Shown here in pieces: positions 45,779 to 54,626 of a stretch of 64,000 nucleotides of DNA. The translations under genes were made by a program, and so were the position numbers. Within the stretch, counting starts at the first letter, position 1. Every line of letters starts with the position of its first letter. The stretch is from contig NZ_CP089979.1 of NCBI RefSeq assembly GCF_021389935.1, positions 248,001 to 312,000 on the forward strand, written 5' to 3'. The DNA comes from Fulvivirga ligni (GTDB lineage Bacteria; Bacteroidota; Bacteroidia; Cytophagales; Cyclobacteriaceae). Below the pieces are notes generated by a model. The model was not told the origin of the DNA. It saw nothing but the letters and a program-made list of their open reading frames with translations, and did not search any database.

Positions 45779-48547
45779 TTAATTATTAGTATACCATTGC
45801 ACCACAAACTCCGTAACAAACCTTTCATTATCAATCTGAAGCATCTGATTCTTACCTGGGAGAATTTCAACAACACGAAGATTTAGCGGCACTTTTTTAA
45901 AAAGCTTTTCTAATAGGTTCACAAATAATGGATTTCTGAAATCAATATATTGAGGCTTATAATCATCCTTGGTTATTTTCTTTCTAGCCTCTTCATCAAT
46001 ATCCTTATTTGTGCCTAATCTATCCTGATTTACATGTATAAAAACTTCATCAGGAATTTGCTGCTCCTTTCTCCATAAATTAACTGCTCTAAAATAATCC
46101 CAGTCGGAGTCTAAAGGTTGGCGAAACGGCAGTAACTCCTTTGGAATACCCCAGGTTTTTCTTTGTAGAACTATCCGCTCTTCAAAGACAATCCTGGGAT
46201 AAATCTTTATTTTATTGTCATTTTGCTCCGCTTCACTTAGCTGATTAACATAATTGTTGAGACTGTAAGGATGAGTCTGTTCGGAGGGTGTAAATTTTTC
46301 TAAGAGTTGAAATAACTGTGACCTACCGCTCTGCCCCTGAAACCCTAAATCAAAGACATACAATTTCTTATTTGTCGATTTCTGAATTAGTTCTAAAGCC
46401 TCAATCTGGTAATTGTATACAACTGCGAAATCGGTAATTGGGATCTGCATTTCTTCCACCAGTGAATTGTGACTACCAGGCATCCAGACTTCATAAGGCA
46501 TTAATGGGGGATGCAAATTCGCGTTGAAATAAGAGGCATCACAGTTTTCTAACATAATTGCCTCTTCATTTTGTAATATCTGATTAAATGTCCTGAGTTC
46601 ACCTGTAAGGTCTTCATCAAAGACATGGAGAAATCTGCTGTACATTTTACCATAGCCAGGAAAACTACCGTTTAACACAGCTCTTAATTGATCATTTTCA
46701 TAATAAAACTGAAGAAAAGCACCGTAGGAATTAGCCTGACCTCCAGTGTCAGAAAATTTATTTAACTCATTTACTTTCCTTAAAACATCCAGACCAACAT
46801 GTACTTCTTCCTTTCCTATTCGCTGCTTCTTTAATTCCTCAGTAAAGCTCCTCCTCCAATCTTCGATAAGTTGACTTCTGACCTTAATTGACGCAACTTC
46901 GGACATTTCTCCACCCTCTTTTTTCTCTTTATCAGGCCTTTTAATGTCTCTGAAATAGTCTTCATAAAAAGTTAGAACATCCACTTTCTCCTTTGCACCA
47001 TACTTTTTAAGAAAGTAAGCCATCATTCTATCTTTCTCGTTTTTATATGAGTTGAACAACCTCATATGATTTAGTAACTGTTGGAAAGGTTGTATCAGCT
47101 CAGAAACCTCGCCTTGTTCAAAGGTTATTTGACTATCACGAGTTGTATCTTCATAAAAGAGCTGTTCAGGTTTAAAACTAAAAATAGTTGAAGCCCGATG
47201 CTTAAATTCGAAATCTCGCTCTGTTATAGTTGCACCTTCACTATTCTGACTTTTATCAAGAGTAGTTTCTCTCCATTTTTTTTCCAGTTCTTCTAATGGT
47301 TTTCTTTCATCTTCGGGCAATTGGGCCGCTTTATGAATTTTAAAGCAAGCTTCTCTGATTTCGTCAAACGCTTCCTGTAGTATTTCTTTCCGTTCAAATA
47401 CTCCAGCCTTCTCATATTTAAGGGCCAGGCTTCGCAAAGACTTTAATGCCTCAATCAAATCTGATATAAAGGGCACTGACTCTCCCCACAACGATAGTTT
47501 TTCTACTAGCTTAACATCCCAATCTGGGTCTATGCCCGAAACCCCAATGTTATACTCCAAAAGTCCGTAATTGATAAGCTGATTAATATAGTCTTCCAAT
47601 TCTTCAGGTGCTGCATCAACGTCACTTTGAAGGACGGTTATCAATGCCTCAAACTTGAATCCTTCTTCCTGGGAATCAACTGTTTCAATGATGTGGCTTA
47701 CTAAAGGATTTTGTGGCATCCTTTGAAAGGATTCAACATTATTGCTATTCGTCAGGTATAAATAATGATCCTCATTGCTCTGTATTGTAGGGTTAGTTCT
47801 CAACAACAAGTTTAAATAGGCCTCCCTGTATTGTTTCAGAAGATCCGATATGTATTTAAATAGGTAGTTATTTAACCTTATATGTGATATAACCTGAGCT
47901 TCAGAAGTTACTCTTACCTTTTTATTTATTATGTCTGCATCTAAATGAACCTGAGATAGATTTGTAAATGTGCTAAATGGAGAGGTTTTAGTGTAAATCC
48001 TGGATAGATACTGAAGCAAGCTACTCTCCACCTGTAGCTCCTTTTTCCTTGTAATTTTACCCTTTTGATATGCTGAAATCCTGTCTAAGAGATTCTTGCT
48101 AGATAAGAGAAGTCCTTTTTGAAAAGTTGAAGAAGAAACCAGGCGCTTTAAGATCGATTTCGCTGCTTCATTTTCATTTTGATAGATATTTTCACCTTCC
48201 TTCTCTACTCTTTTAATATTATCTATCAGCGCGAGGTATTCTGATAATTTCCCTGCTAATACTGGTGTTAGTGCCAATAGAGCCTTATCTATTTTGCTTT
48301 TTTTTAACTTCCTGCCATTATAAATATCTCGTCTTAGATTTTGTACACTATTCTGATCTTCAGAACTTTCACTGTTACTGATGAAGGCAAAAAGATCATC
48401 ACATAAGACAGACTTGGTTTCTTCCCTTTTAACCTCTAAAAGTGTTAACCGATTTATCTGCTCTGTTAAATATGGGAAATTAAATGATTCCCACTCTTTA
48501 TAAGGAGCACCTCCTATTCTTAATAGTGCTCTCGGAAATAACTTCAT
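45779..48547 (-). CDS. class I lanthipeptide dehydratase, glutamylation part (LanB N-terminal type)
   Basis: A 922-residue protein of the lantibiotic dehydratase family. The block SRIYTKTSPFSTFTNL (182-197) corresponds to the conserved (S)RxxxRxTPFGxFxG region of LanB. The part ending with WGIPKELLPFRQPLDSDWDYF and YKPQYIDFRNPLFVNLLEKL matches the end of the glutamylation domain. It would use glutamyl-tRNA to activate Ser/Thr of the precursor. A highly charged insert (about residues 380-560) is larger than usual. The elimination domain is absent and is supplied by the next gene. It starts 39 bases after the HlyD gene ends. Confidence 0.9.
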   Translation of the reverse strand: MKLFPRALLRIGGAPYKEWESFNFPYLTEQINRLTLLEVKREETKSVLCDDLFAFISNSESSEDQNSVQNLRRDIYNGRKLKKSKIDKALLALTPVLAGKLSEYLALIDNIKRVEKEGENIYQNENEAAKSILKRLVSSSTFQKGLLLSSKNLLDRISAYQKGKITRKKELQVESSLLQYLSRIYTKTSPFSTFTNLSQVHLDADIINKKVRVTSEAQVISHIRLNNYLFKYISDLLKQYREAYLNLLLRTNPTIQSNEDHYLYLTNSNNVESFQRMPQNPLVSHIIETVDSQEEGFKFEALITVLQSDVDAAPEELEDYINQLINYGLLEYNIGVSGIDPDWDVKLVEKLSLWGESVPFISDLIEALKSLRSLALKYEKAGVFERKEILQEAFDEIREACFKIHKAAQLPEDERKPLEELEKKWRETTLDKSQNSEGATITERDFEFKHRASTIFSFKPEQLFYEDTTRDSQITFEQGEVSELIQPFQQLLNHMRLFNSYKNEKDRMMAYFLKKYGAKEKVDVLTFYEDYFRDIKRPDKEKKEGGEMSEVASIKVRSQLIEDWRRSFTEELKKQRIGKEEVHVGLDVLRKVNELNKFSDTGGQANSYGAFLQFYYENDQLRAVLNGSFPGYGKMYSRFLHVFDEDLTGELRTFNQILQNEEAIMLENCDASYFNANLHPPLMPYEVWMPGSHNSLVEEMQIPITDFAVVYNYQIEALELIQKSTNKKLYVFDLGFQGQSGRSQLFQLLEKFTPSEQTHPYSLNNYVNQLSEAEQNDNKIKIYPRIVFEERIVLQRKTWGIPKELLPFRQPLDSDWDYFRAVNLWRKEQQIPDEVFIHVNQDRLGTNKDIDEEARKKITKDDYKPQYIDFRNPLFVNLLEKLFKKVPLNLRVVEILPGKNQMLQIDNERFVTEFVVQWYTNN

Positions 48548-48586
48548 TTGAAATGGTTAGGTGATTGGATAGTTTAGAAAAATGGA

Positions 48587-49882
48587 TTAATCCATTCTAT
48601 TTAGAATGGCCGAAAACTGGCTAAATACTCTTTCTATTAACCTCTTATCCTCCGTGATAATATCGGCTGTTCCTTGCATTTCCTGCTTAAAAGCCAGCGT
48701 CTGATTATAGTTACTGGTTAACCCATTAGGAAGACTTATTCTAATATTATAGGTATCATCTCTTGGCACTAACGCAATAGACTCTACTTTACCCACAAGC
48801 ATTCCATACTCGTTTGAAGGATAGTTATCTACTTTAATATTAACACGCTGGCCAGTCTTTATTTTACCTGAACCCATTATGGGCATAGAAACATTTCCGA
48901 TAACTTCTTCTGAAAGTGGAATTACTGTCATCACCTCTTCACCGGCCTGTACATACTGATTATCACTCCAAAATTTAGAGAATGAAACCTTTCCCGGCAT
49001 AGGACTGATTAATAGATACTGTTGTTTCCATGCAATTAATTCACTTTCAAGGCGCTCGTAGCTAACTATAACATTGGCCTTAAACTGATCAATCTCTTGA
49101 ACTTCTTTTAATTGCAATTCATCAATTTGTGAACGTAGTTCTGCTATTTGGATACTATTCTGAATAATTGACGACTGTAAATTTTCTTTATTTCTTTTAC
49201 TGGCCAGATAGTTAGATTTAGACTTATTCATTTCGGGCTTAGTACCCGCACGCTGTTTATAAAGTAAAGAATCATCTTGATAGATACTTTCTGCTATTTC
49301 TATTTCATTCTCTGCTAATCCTATTTGATCATTAAGACCCGCATTGAGCTTTTCATAATATTTCATTCGCTTACTAAGCGCCGTTCTTTGATTTTCATAA
49401 AAAGAAATAGAAGTAAATCTTTTAGCATCTTCCACTGCCGAAGTGAAGGAAAAATAAATATTTTGTAAAGAGCCAACATTTAAAGATTGATCTAATTGAG
49501 CTGCTTTATCAACAAAGTTATAATTGTAGACATCACTTTTAATTTCTTTCAAATGCTGTTCAAGCGCCATTACATCAGCATATGACGCAGGATTTTCTAT
49601 CACACCGAGGATCCTGTCCTCTTCTATAGTTTGTTTATCCTCGGTCAATAACCGAAGCTTACCTGCTGATCTGGATACTAAATGAACCGGGGGTGTTTCT
49701 GAGGTGAGTACTAACCTGGCACTTGCTGTATCAGGGTATTTGATAAACCAGCTAGATATGATGATTACACCCAACACAATAAAAATTACTGTAATTCCCC
49801 AACGGATTAACCAGTGAGGTATATGACTTAATATCTCCTGAACCTCTTCACTTCTTACTCTGATATTATCAGTATTAGGCAT
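48587..49882 (-). CDS. HlyD-family periplasmic adaptor (membrane fusion) protein
   Basis: A 431-residue protein with one membrane anchor at about residues 26-46. A lipoyl/barrel part follows (LVSRSAGKLRLLTEDKQTIEEDRILGVIEN), then a long coiled-coil hairpin (about 100-270) and a second half-motif near 285-330 (LISPMPGKVSFSKFWSDNQYVQAGEEVMTVI). It links an inner-membrane ABC exporter to an outer-membrane channel. The partner is the C39 ABC transporter two genes upstream; a TolC-like channel is not in the cluster. The gene begins right after a hairpin with T-run that follows the precursor gene. Confidence 0.9.
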   Translation of the reverse strand: MPNTDNIRVRSEEVQEILSHIPHWLIRWGITVIFIVLGVIIISSWFIKYPDTASARLVLTSETPPVHLVSRSAGKLRLLTEDKQTIEEDRILGVIENPASYADVMALEQHLKEIKSDVYNYNFVDKAAQLDQSLNVGSLQNIYFSFTSAVEDAKRFTSISFYENQRTALSKRMKYYEKLNAGLNDQIGLAENEIEIAESIYQDDSLLYKQRAGTKPEMNKSKSNYLASKRNKENLQSSIIQNSIQIAELRSQIDELQLKEVQEIDQFKANVIVSYERLESELIAWKQQYLLISPMPGKVSFSKFWSDNQYVQAGEEVMTVIPLSEEVIGNVSMPIMGSGKIKTGQRVNIKVDNYPSNEYGMLVGKVESIALVPRDDTYNIRISLPNGLTSNYNQTLAFKQEMQGTADIITEDKRLIERVFSQFSAILNRMD

Positions 49883-49905
49883 AAACGCTAGTCTTTTATT
49901 TACGC

Positions 49906-49937
49906 AAAAAATTAGGGCAATTAGAAATTGCCCTAAT
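49906..49937 (-). terminator. terminator/attenuator between precursor gene and HlyD gene
   Basis: On the minus strand a perfect 12-bp stem (attagggcaatt/aattgccctaat) with a 3-base loop is followed by six T. It lies 8 bases after the precursor stop and 23 bases before the HlyD ATG. Its position suggests partial termination, leaving more precursor than enzyme mRNA. Confidence 0.85.
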
Positions 49938-49944
49938 GAATATC

Positions 49945-50193
49945 TTAATTACATGGGCTGCAATGTACAGGTTCTCCTGTATCGCAAGGTCGATGAGTAT
50001 ACCAGGCATTAGGGTTACAAGAAGCGTATGTGCCGCCTCCGCCGCCTCCGCCACCTACAGGACATCCCGCCCAGCCATCAGTGCAGCCATATGTAACATA
50101 ACCTCCTTTAATTGTTTCTGCCTCGTCCTTCAAGTCCTCCGTAATGAAACTTTTTACTTTTAAATTCTCAATCTTTAATTTTTTACTTTTCAT
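49945..50193 (-). CDS. lanthipeptide precursor peptide (pinensin-like leader, Gly8 core)
   Basis: An 82-residue peptide. Residues 1-31 are a charged leader (start MKSKKLKIENLKVKSF) ending in a double glycine (TIKGG), the cut site for C39 peptidases. The KLKxxNLKVKSF block resembles leaders of pinensin-type Bacteroidota lanthipeptides. The 51-residue core has six Cys (core positions 6, 13, 28, 39, 47, 50), seven Ser/Thr (3, 7, 24, 27, 35, 41, 48) and eight consecutive Gly (16-23), and no Lys. The ATG at 50193 is chosen over one 12 codons upstream because the leader then starts like its family. The gene sits between the C39 ABC transporter and the HlyD gene. Ring pattern and activity are unknown. 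Confidence 0.85.
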   Translation of the reverse strand: MKSKKLKIENLKVKSFITEDLKDEAETIKGGYVTYGCTDGWAGCPVGGGGGGGGTYASCNPNAWYTHRPCDTGEPVHCSPCN

Positions 50194-50298
50194 GTCTATA
50201 AAATTTAATTGAATAATTATTTCATTCAATTTAACACAAAAAGGATTAATATTACAATAACATGATAATAGATTAAAATATTGTTAATCAGAAGTTTG

Positions 50299-52485
50299 TC
50301 ATTGCCCTAGTTCTAATTGATTCTTTACTAACTCATAATATGCTCCCTTTTTATCTGCAAGCTCATTATGGGTACCGCTTTCTTCTATTCTTCCATTATT
50401 CAAAACAATTATCTGATCAGCATTTTTTACTGTGCTTAACCTATGTGCCACCACTATCACAGTTCTGCCACTGAAGAATTCGTCCAAATTCTTCATTATT
50501 ATTTTTTCGTTATTGGCATCCAAAGCATTTGTGGCTTCATCAAAGAAGAGATAGCGAGGGTTTTTGTAAACGGCTCGAGCTATTAAAATTCTTTGGCGCT
50601 GTCCTTGACTTAGCCCATGACCGTCACTACCAATTTTAGTATTATACCCCAGAGGCAATACTTTTATGAAATCCTGAATATTTGCAACTCTGGTGGCATA
50701 AAGCAATTTTTCTTTGTCAATTATTTCATCATTCACTGCAATGTTTTTTGCTATTGAATCTGAAAAGATGAATCCATCTTGTAAAACAGCACCACATTCT
50801 TCTCTCCACATTCTATTACCATAATTGCTCAGATTAATATCTCCCAGTTTGATCTCTCCTTGAGTTGGCTCATAAAACTTTAAGAGGAGCTTGATCAAAG
50901 TAGTTTTTCCACTTCCACTAGCTCCTACAATGGCTGTTATCTTGCCCTCTGGTATATTAAAGCTCACATCATCTAAGACATTCTCAGAATGAGGACCTTT
51001 ATACTGGAATTGAACATTTTCCAACTTCAGCGAAAGATCTTCAGGAAATATATCCACCTTTTTATCATCTTCATCTTCCTCATCTTCCTGATTATGAATT
51101 TCACCCAGCCTTTCGAGACTAATTTTGGCATCTTGAGCTGTATGTATAAAACTAACAAGCTGATTCAAGGGCGCATTTAACTGGCCTATGATATATTGTA
51201 TGGCCAGCATCATACCCATTGTAATTTCACCGGTCACCACTGCCTTCGCAGCCAAAAACGTTATTAAAATATTTTTTAACTCATTAATGAAAAATGAGCC
51301 CGCCTGTTGGTATTGATTTAGTGCTAGCCCCTTTATACTCACCTTGAATAATTTTGCCTGTATCCTTTCCCACTCCCATCTCTTTTGTTTCTCGCTATTA
51401 TGAAGTTTAATCTCTTGCATGCCAGTTATAAGCTGTATCAGGCTGCTTTGATTAATTGACATTTGATCAAATCTTTTATAATCAAGATTTCGTCTTTTCT
51501 TCATGAATATTAAAATCCACATAACATAAAAGCCGCTTCCAATAAGGAACACCCAGAATATCCTTAAGTCATAAATAGCTAGCACTACTCCAAAAATCAG
51601 GAGGTTAACGAATGAAAACAGAACATTTAAAGTAGTTGATGTAAGAAAAGCCTCTATTCTACTATGATCACCTATACGCTGTAAAAGATCACCGATCATT
51701 TTAGAATCAAAAAATGATAATGGCAACCTCATCAGTTTTATCAAAAAATCGGAAAGAATCGAAATATTGATTCTAGTACCCAAATGCAATAAGATCCAAC
51801 CTCGTATAAACTCCACTGCTGTACGGCTAAAAAATAACATTAGCTGTGCAATTAAAATCAGAGTTACAAAATTTAAATCCTGATTGGCAATACCAACATC
51901 CACAATGGACTGTGTGAGAAATGGAAATATTAATTGAAGAATACTTCCTAATATCATCCCTAAGAATAGTTGGACGATAAATTTCTTGTATGGCCTTAAA
52001 TATTTAAATAAGAATTGAAATCCCGAGCGATTTACCTTTTCTCCGTCCGCCTCATAAAAACTTGGTGAAGGCTCCAAAAAAAGCACCACACCAATTTCCG
52101 AATTCTTTTCGGAATCACTAAGCCACCCATCAAGGAATTCTTGCTTACTAAGTTTCACTAAACCATGTGCCGGATCTGAAACCAAAACCTTATTCTTTCG
52201 GAATCCATATACCACAATAAAATGCCTCTGTCTCCAATGAGCTATAAATGGAGTGGGAGCCTCTTCTTGAAGTTTATCAAATTGTATTTTAGCTGCCAGT
52301 GTACGAAACCCTATTGACTCAGCAGCATCACTTATACCAAGTAAAGAAACCCCCTCGCGCGTTAGATGGCTTTTCTCCCTTAATGACTGTAAGGAGTAAT
52401 TTTTGCCATAATGCTTAGCTACAATTCTAAGGCAAGTAGGACCGCAGTCCATGGTATCTAACTGTCTGTAATTTGGAAATCGCAT
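50299..52485 (-). CDS. C39 peptidase-containing ABC transporter (bacteriocin processing and export)
   Basis: A 728-residue exporter. The N-terminal C39 protease has Cys14 (DTMDCGPTCLR), His88 (QRHFIVVYGF) and Asp104 (SDPAHG), the expected triad for cleavage after double glycine. Six membrane segments span about 165-430. The ATPase follows, with GASGSGKTTLIKLL (Walker A), LSQGQRQRILIARAV (signature), FFDEATNALD (Walker B) and the VVAHRLSTV H-loop. It would cut the leader off the modified precursor and pump the product out with the HlyD protein. It is the first gene of the cluster; 105 bases separate it from the precursor gene. Confidence 0.95.
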   Translation of the reverse strand: MRFPNYRQLDTMDCGPTCLRIVAKHYGKNYSLQSLREKSHLTREGVSLLGISDAAESIGFRTLAAKIQFDKLQEEAPTPFIAHWRQRHFIVVYGFRKNKVLVSDPAHGLVKLSKQEFLDGWLSDSEKNSEIGVVLFLEPSPSFYEADGEKVNRSGFQFLFKYLRPYKKFIVQLFLGMILGSILQLIFPFLTQSIVDVGIANQDLNFVTLILIAQLMLFFSRTAVEFIRGWILLHLGTRINISILSDFLIKLMRLPLSFFDSKMIGDLLQRIGDHSRIEAFLTSTTLNVLFSFVNLLIFGVVLAIYDLRIFWVFLIGSGFYVMWILIFMKKRRNLDYKRFDQMSINQSSLIQLITGMQEIKLHNSEKQKRWEWERIQAKLFKVSIKGLALNQYQQAGSFFINELKNILITFLAAKAVVTGEITMGMMLAIQYIIGQLNAPLNQLVSFIHTAQDAKISLERLGEIHNQEDEEDEDDKKVDIFPEDLSLKLENVQFQYKGPHSENVLDDVSFNIPEGKITAIVGASGSGKTTLIKLLLKFYEPTQGEIKLGDINLSNYGNRMWREECGAVLQDGFIFSDSIAKNIAVNDEIIDKEKLLYATRVANIQDFIKVLPLGYNTKIGSDGHGLSQGQRQRILIARAVYKNPRYLFFDEATNALDANNEKIIMKNLDEFFSGRTVIVVAHRLSTVKNADQIIVLNNGRIEESGTHNELADKKGAYYELVKNQLELGQ

Positions 52486-52621
52486 TGATATGATATGACC
52501 TAACGAACCCTGAACTTACAAATTACTTTCACTTTTTCTATATTTTTTTTCAATTCATTTAGTCCAGAATCTTTAACTATCTTAGCTTTAAAGTCCCGTA
52601 TAAATTCAAATAAATATTCCT

Positions 52622-53329
52622 GTGAATCTCATAGTTGATTTTGGTAATACTTCCATTAAAGCTGCAATTTTTGATGGAAAGAATCTTGTTCGAACATATT
52701 CTGACATTTCACCTCAAAATCTCAAAATGTTAAACGATGAAAATAATCTGGAGCATGTAATAGTTAGTAGTGTCACAAAAAGTGAACAGGAAATAAAAGA
52801 AGTCTTAGAACGTGACCTAATATATCTATCAAGCTCTTTACCCCTCCCCTTTCAAATAAACTATAAAACGCCACAAACCCTGGGGTTAGACAGAATTGCC
52901 GGTGTAGCCGGTGTACAAGAGTTATTTCCTAATGAGAATGCTTTGGTTATAGACATGGGAACCTGCATAACCTATGATTTTATAGATGCTAACTCTGTAT
53001 ATCACGGTGGTGGTATTTCACCAGGTATGAAAATGAGATTCAAGGCCTTGCATAATTTTACAGCCAAACTACCGTTGATAGAACCTGAAGAAGACGTTGA
53101 GCTCACCGGGCAATCTACCAAAGAGTCTATTTTAAGTGGTATAATATACGGCATTTCGGCCGAAATAGACGGAATTATTCGGATGTATAGTGACAAATGT
53201 GCACATTTGCGGATTATAATTTGCGGTGGTGACGCCAAATTCTTTGAAAACAAGCTTAAAGCAGGCATATTTGCAGCCCCTGAATTAGTACTCATGGGCT
53301 TAAACAGGATATTACTTTACAATGCATAG
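52622..53329 (+). CDS. coaX: type III pantothenate kinase
   Basis: A 235-residue kinase that phosphorylates pantothenate in coenzyme A synthesis. The N-terminal block LIVDFGNTSIKAAIFDG, then LGLDRIAGV and VIDMGTCITYDFID are the three marks of CoaX. The start is a GTG; no ATG fits. It is divergent from the C39 transporter gene and overlaps the next gene by 8 bases, starting a long plus-strand run of envelope genes. Confidence 0.93.
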   Translation: MNLIVDFGNTSIKAAIFDGKNLVRTYSDISPQNLKMLNDENNLEHVIVSSVTKSEQEIKEVLERDLIYLSSSLPLPFQINYKTPQTLGLDRIAGVAGVQELFPNENALVIDMGTCITYDFIDANSVYHGGGISPGMKMRFKALHNFTAKLPLIEPEEDVELTGQSTKESILSGIIYGISAEIDGIIRMYSDKCAHLRIIICGGDAKFFENKLKAGIFAAPELVLMGLNRILLYNA

Positions 53330-54611
53330 ATTAAAATCAGGAATTTTATTCACAGCTATCATCTGTGTTTTCTCATCTGTAGCGTGGGGGCAGGCATCAA
53401 AATCACCCATAACATCTAAAGGTATAGGCGATGTTTATAATATGGGACTCATTCACAATAAGGGGATGGCTGACATAGGAATTAGTAATGGTAGTTATTG
53501 GTATTTAAATAACCTTAACCCTGCCTTACTTCCGTATAACTCCCTCACTATCTTCACTGCGGGTATGGCCGGCGAACAGAGAACTGTTAGCAATGGCATT
53601 GCTTCTGAAACCAATAGCGGTGGTAATCTTGAATTTCTTGTACTTGCTCTTCCTATGAAGCCTGGTAAATGGACATCATCTATTGGCCTTATGCCTTACT
53701 CTAATGTAGACTATGAATTTAGCTACTCAGGAACTGTAGCTGGTAATGACACATTAAATGCTACTATCACTGAAAGAGGATCTGGAGGGTACAATCAGGT
53801 TTTCTTTTCTAATGGTGTGGCTATAAACAAAAGCTTTAGTGTAGGTTTAAGAGCTGCTTACATTTTTAGTAGCATCGAAAAAGAATCATTGGCCAGCATT
53901 GACAATATTGGGCCCGGAGTAAGCTTCACTCCAAACTTTCTTAATCGTGTAAGTGTTTCTGATTTCATGTTCGGAGCAGGTGTCGCTTACAGAAAAGATT
54001 CCATATTCAATAATAGAATTCGCTTGAACATAGGACTTACCTATGATTTCAAAGGAGATTTGAATGCAAAAAAATATGTAGCCAGAGAACAAACTGTAAG
54101 CGGAGTTCCTGTTACTTCAGATACGCTTGACAGCCAGAGAGGAAGTATTGTTATCCCTCATTCTTTTGGCGCTGGGATCTCATTTACAAATGGCTATAAA
54201 TGGACCGTAGGTGCAGATGTAAAAATGCAGCAATGGTCTGACTATAAGAGCTTTGAAGGTGGAAACGATAATTTAGCCAATTCTTTCAAAGTAGGGTTAG
54301 GAGGAGAATATACTCCAGACTACTCATCAGTAAATAGTTACCTAAAAAGAGTGACTTACAGACTAGGTGTTAGTTATGAAGATACACCTTATGTAATTGG
54401 TCAGGATTTGACGAACGGCAAGCAACTTAAAGATTTTGGCATTAATTTTGGCTGGTCATTACCAGTGGGCCGTTTGTCTAGTTTAGATTTCGCCTTCAAG
54501 GTAGGTAAAAGAGGCAGTGTATCAGATAATAGCATTGAAGAAGATTACTACCAGGTGCATTTAGGCTTTAACTTCAATGACCAATGGTTTGTTAAAAGAA
54601 AGTATGATTAA
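53322..54611 (+). CDS. outer-membrane beta-barrel protein of unknown function
   Basis: A 429-residue protein with a signal peptide (cut near SVAWGQA). The rest shows alternating-hydrophobic strands, NPALLPYNSLTIF near the N-terminus and a C-terminal strand of the form YYQVHLGFNFNDQWF, as expected of a barrel similar to OmpP1/PorV-type proteins. The 8-base overlap with coaX and the downstream TPR and lptC genes place it in an envelope-related cluster common in Bacteroidota. Ligand or partner is unknown. Confidence 0.7.
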   Translation: MHRLKSGILFTAIICVFSSVAWGQASKSPITSKGIGDVYNMGLIHNKGMADIGISNGSYWYLNNLNPALLPYNSLTIFTAGMAGEQRTVSNGIASETNSGGNLEFLVLALPMKPGKWTSSIGLMPYSNVDYEFSYSGTVAGNDTLNATITERGSGGYNQVFFSNGVAINKSFSVGLRAAYIFSSIEKESLASIDNIGPGVSFTPNFLNRVSVSDFMFGAGVAYRKDSIFNNRIRLNIGLTYDFKGDLNAKKYVAREQTVSGVPVTSDTLDSQRGSIVIPHSFGAGISFTNGYKWTVGADVKMQQWSDYKSFEGGNDNLANSFKVGLGGEYTPDYSSVNSYLKRVTYRLGVSYEDTPYVIGQDLTNGKQLKDFGINFGWSLPVGRLSSLDFAFKVGKRGSVSDNSIEEDYYQVHLGFNFNDQWFVKRKYD

Positions 54612-54626
54612 GTAATAATTTTAAAA

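Noticed and set aside
49936-50163. Plus-strand reading frame opposite the precursor gene
   Set aside because: It is a mirror of the Gly/Cys-rich codons of the precursor and has no start context or domain of its own.
50194-50229. Longer start for the lanthipeptide precursor (12 extra codons)
   Set aside because: The extension is hydrophobic and unlike the leader family; the peptide from 50193 begins in the usual basic way.
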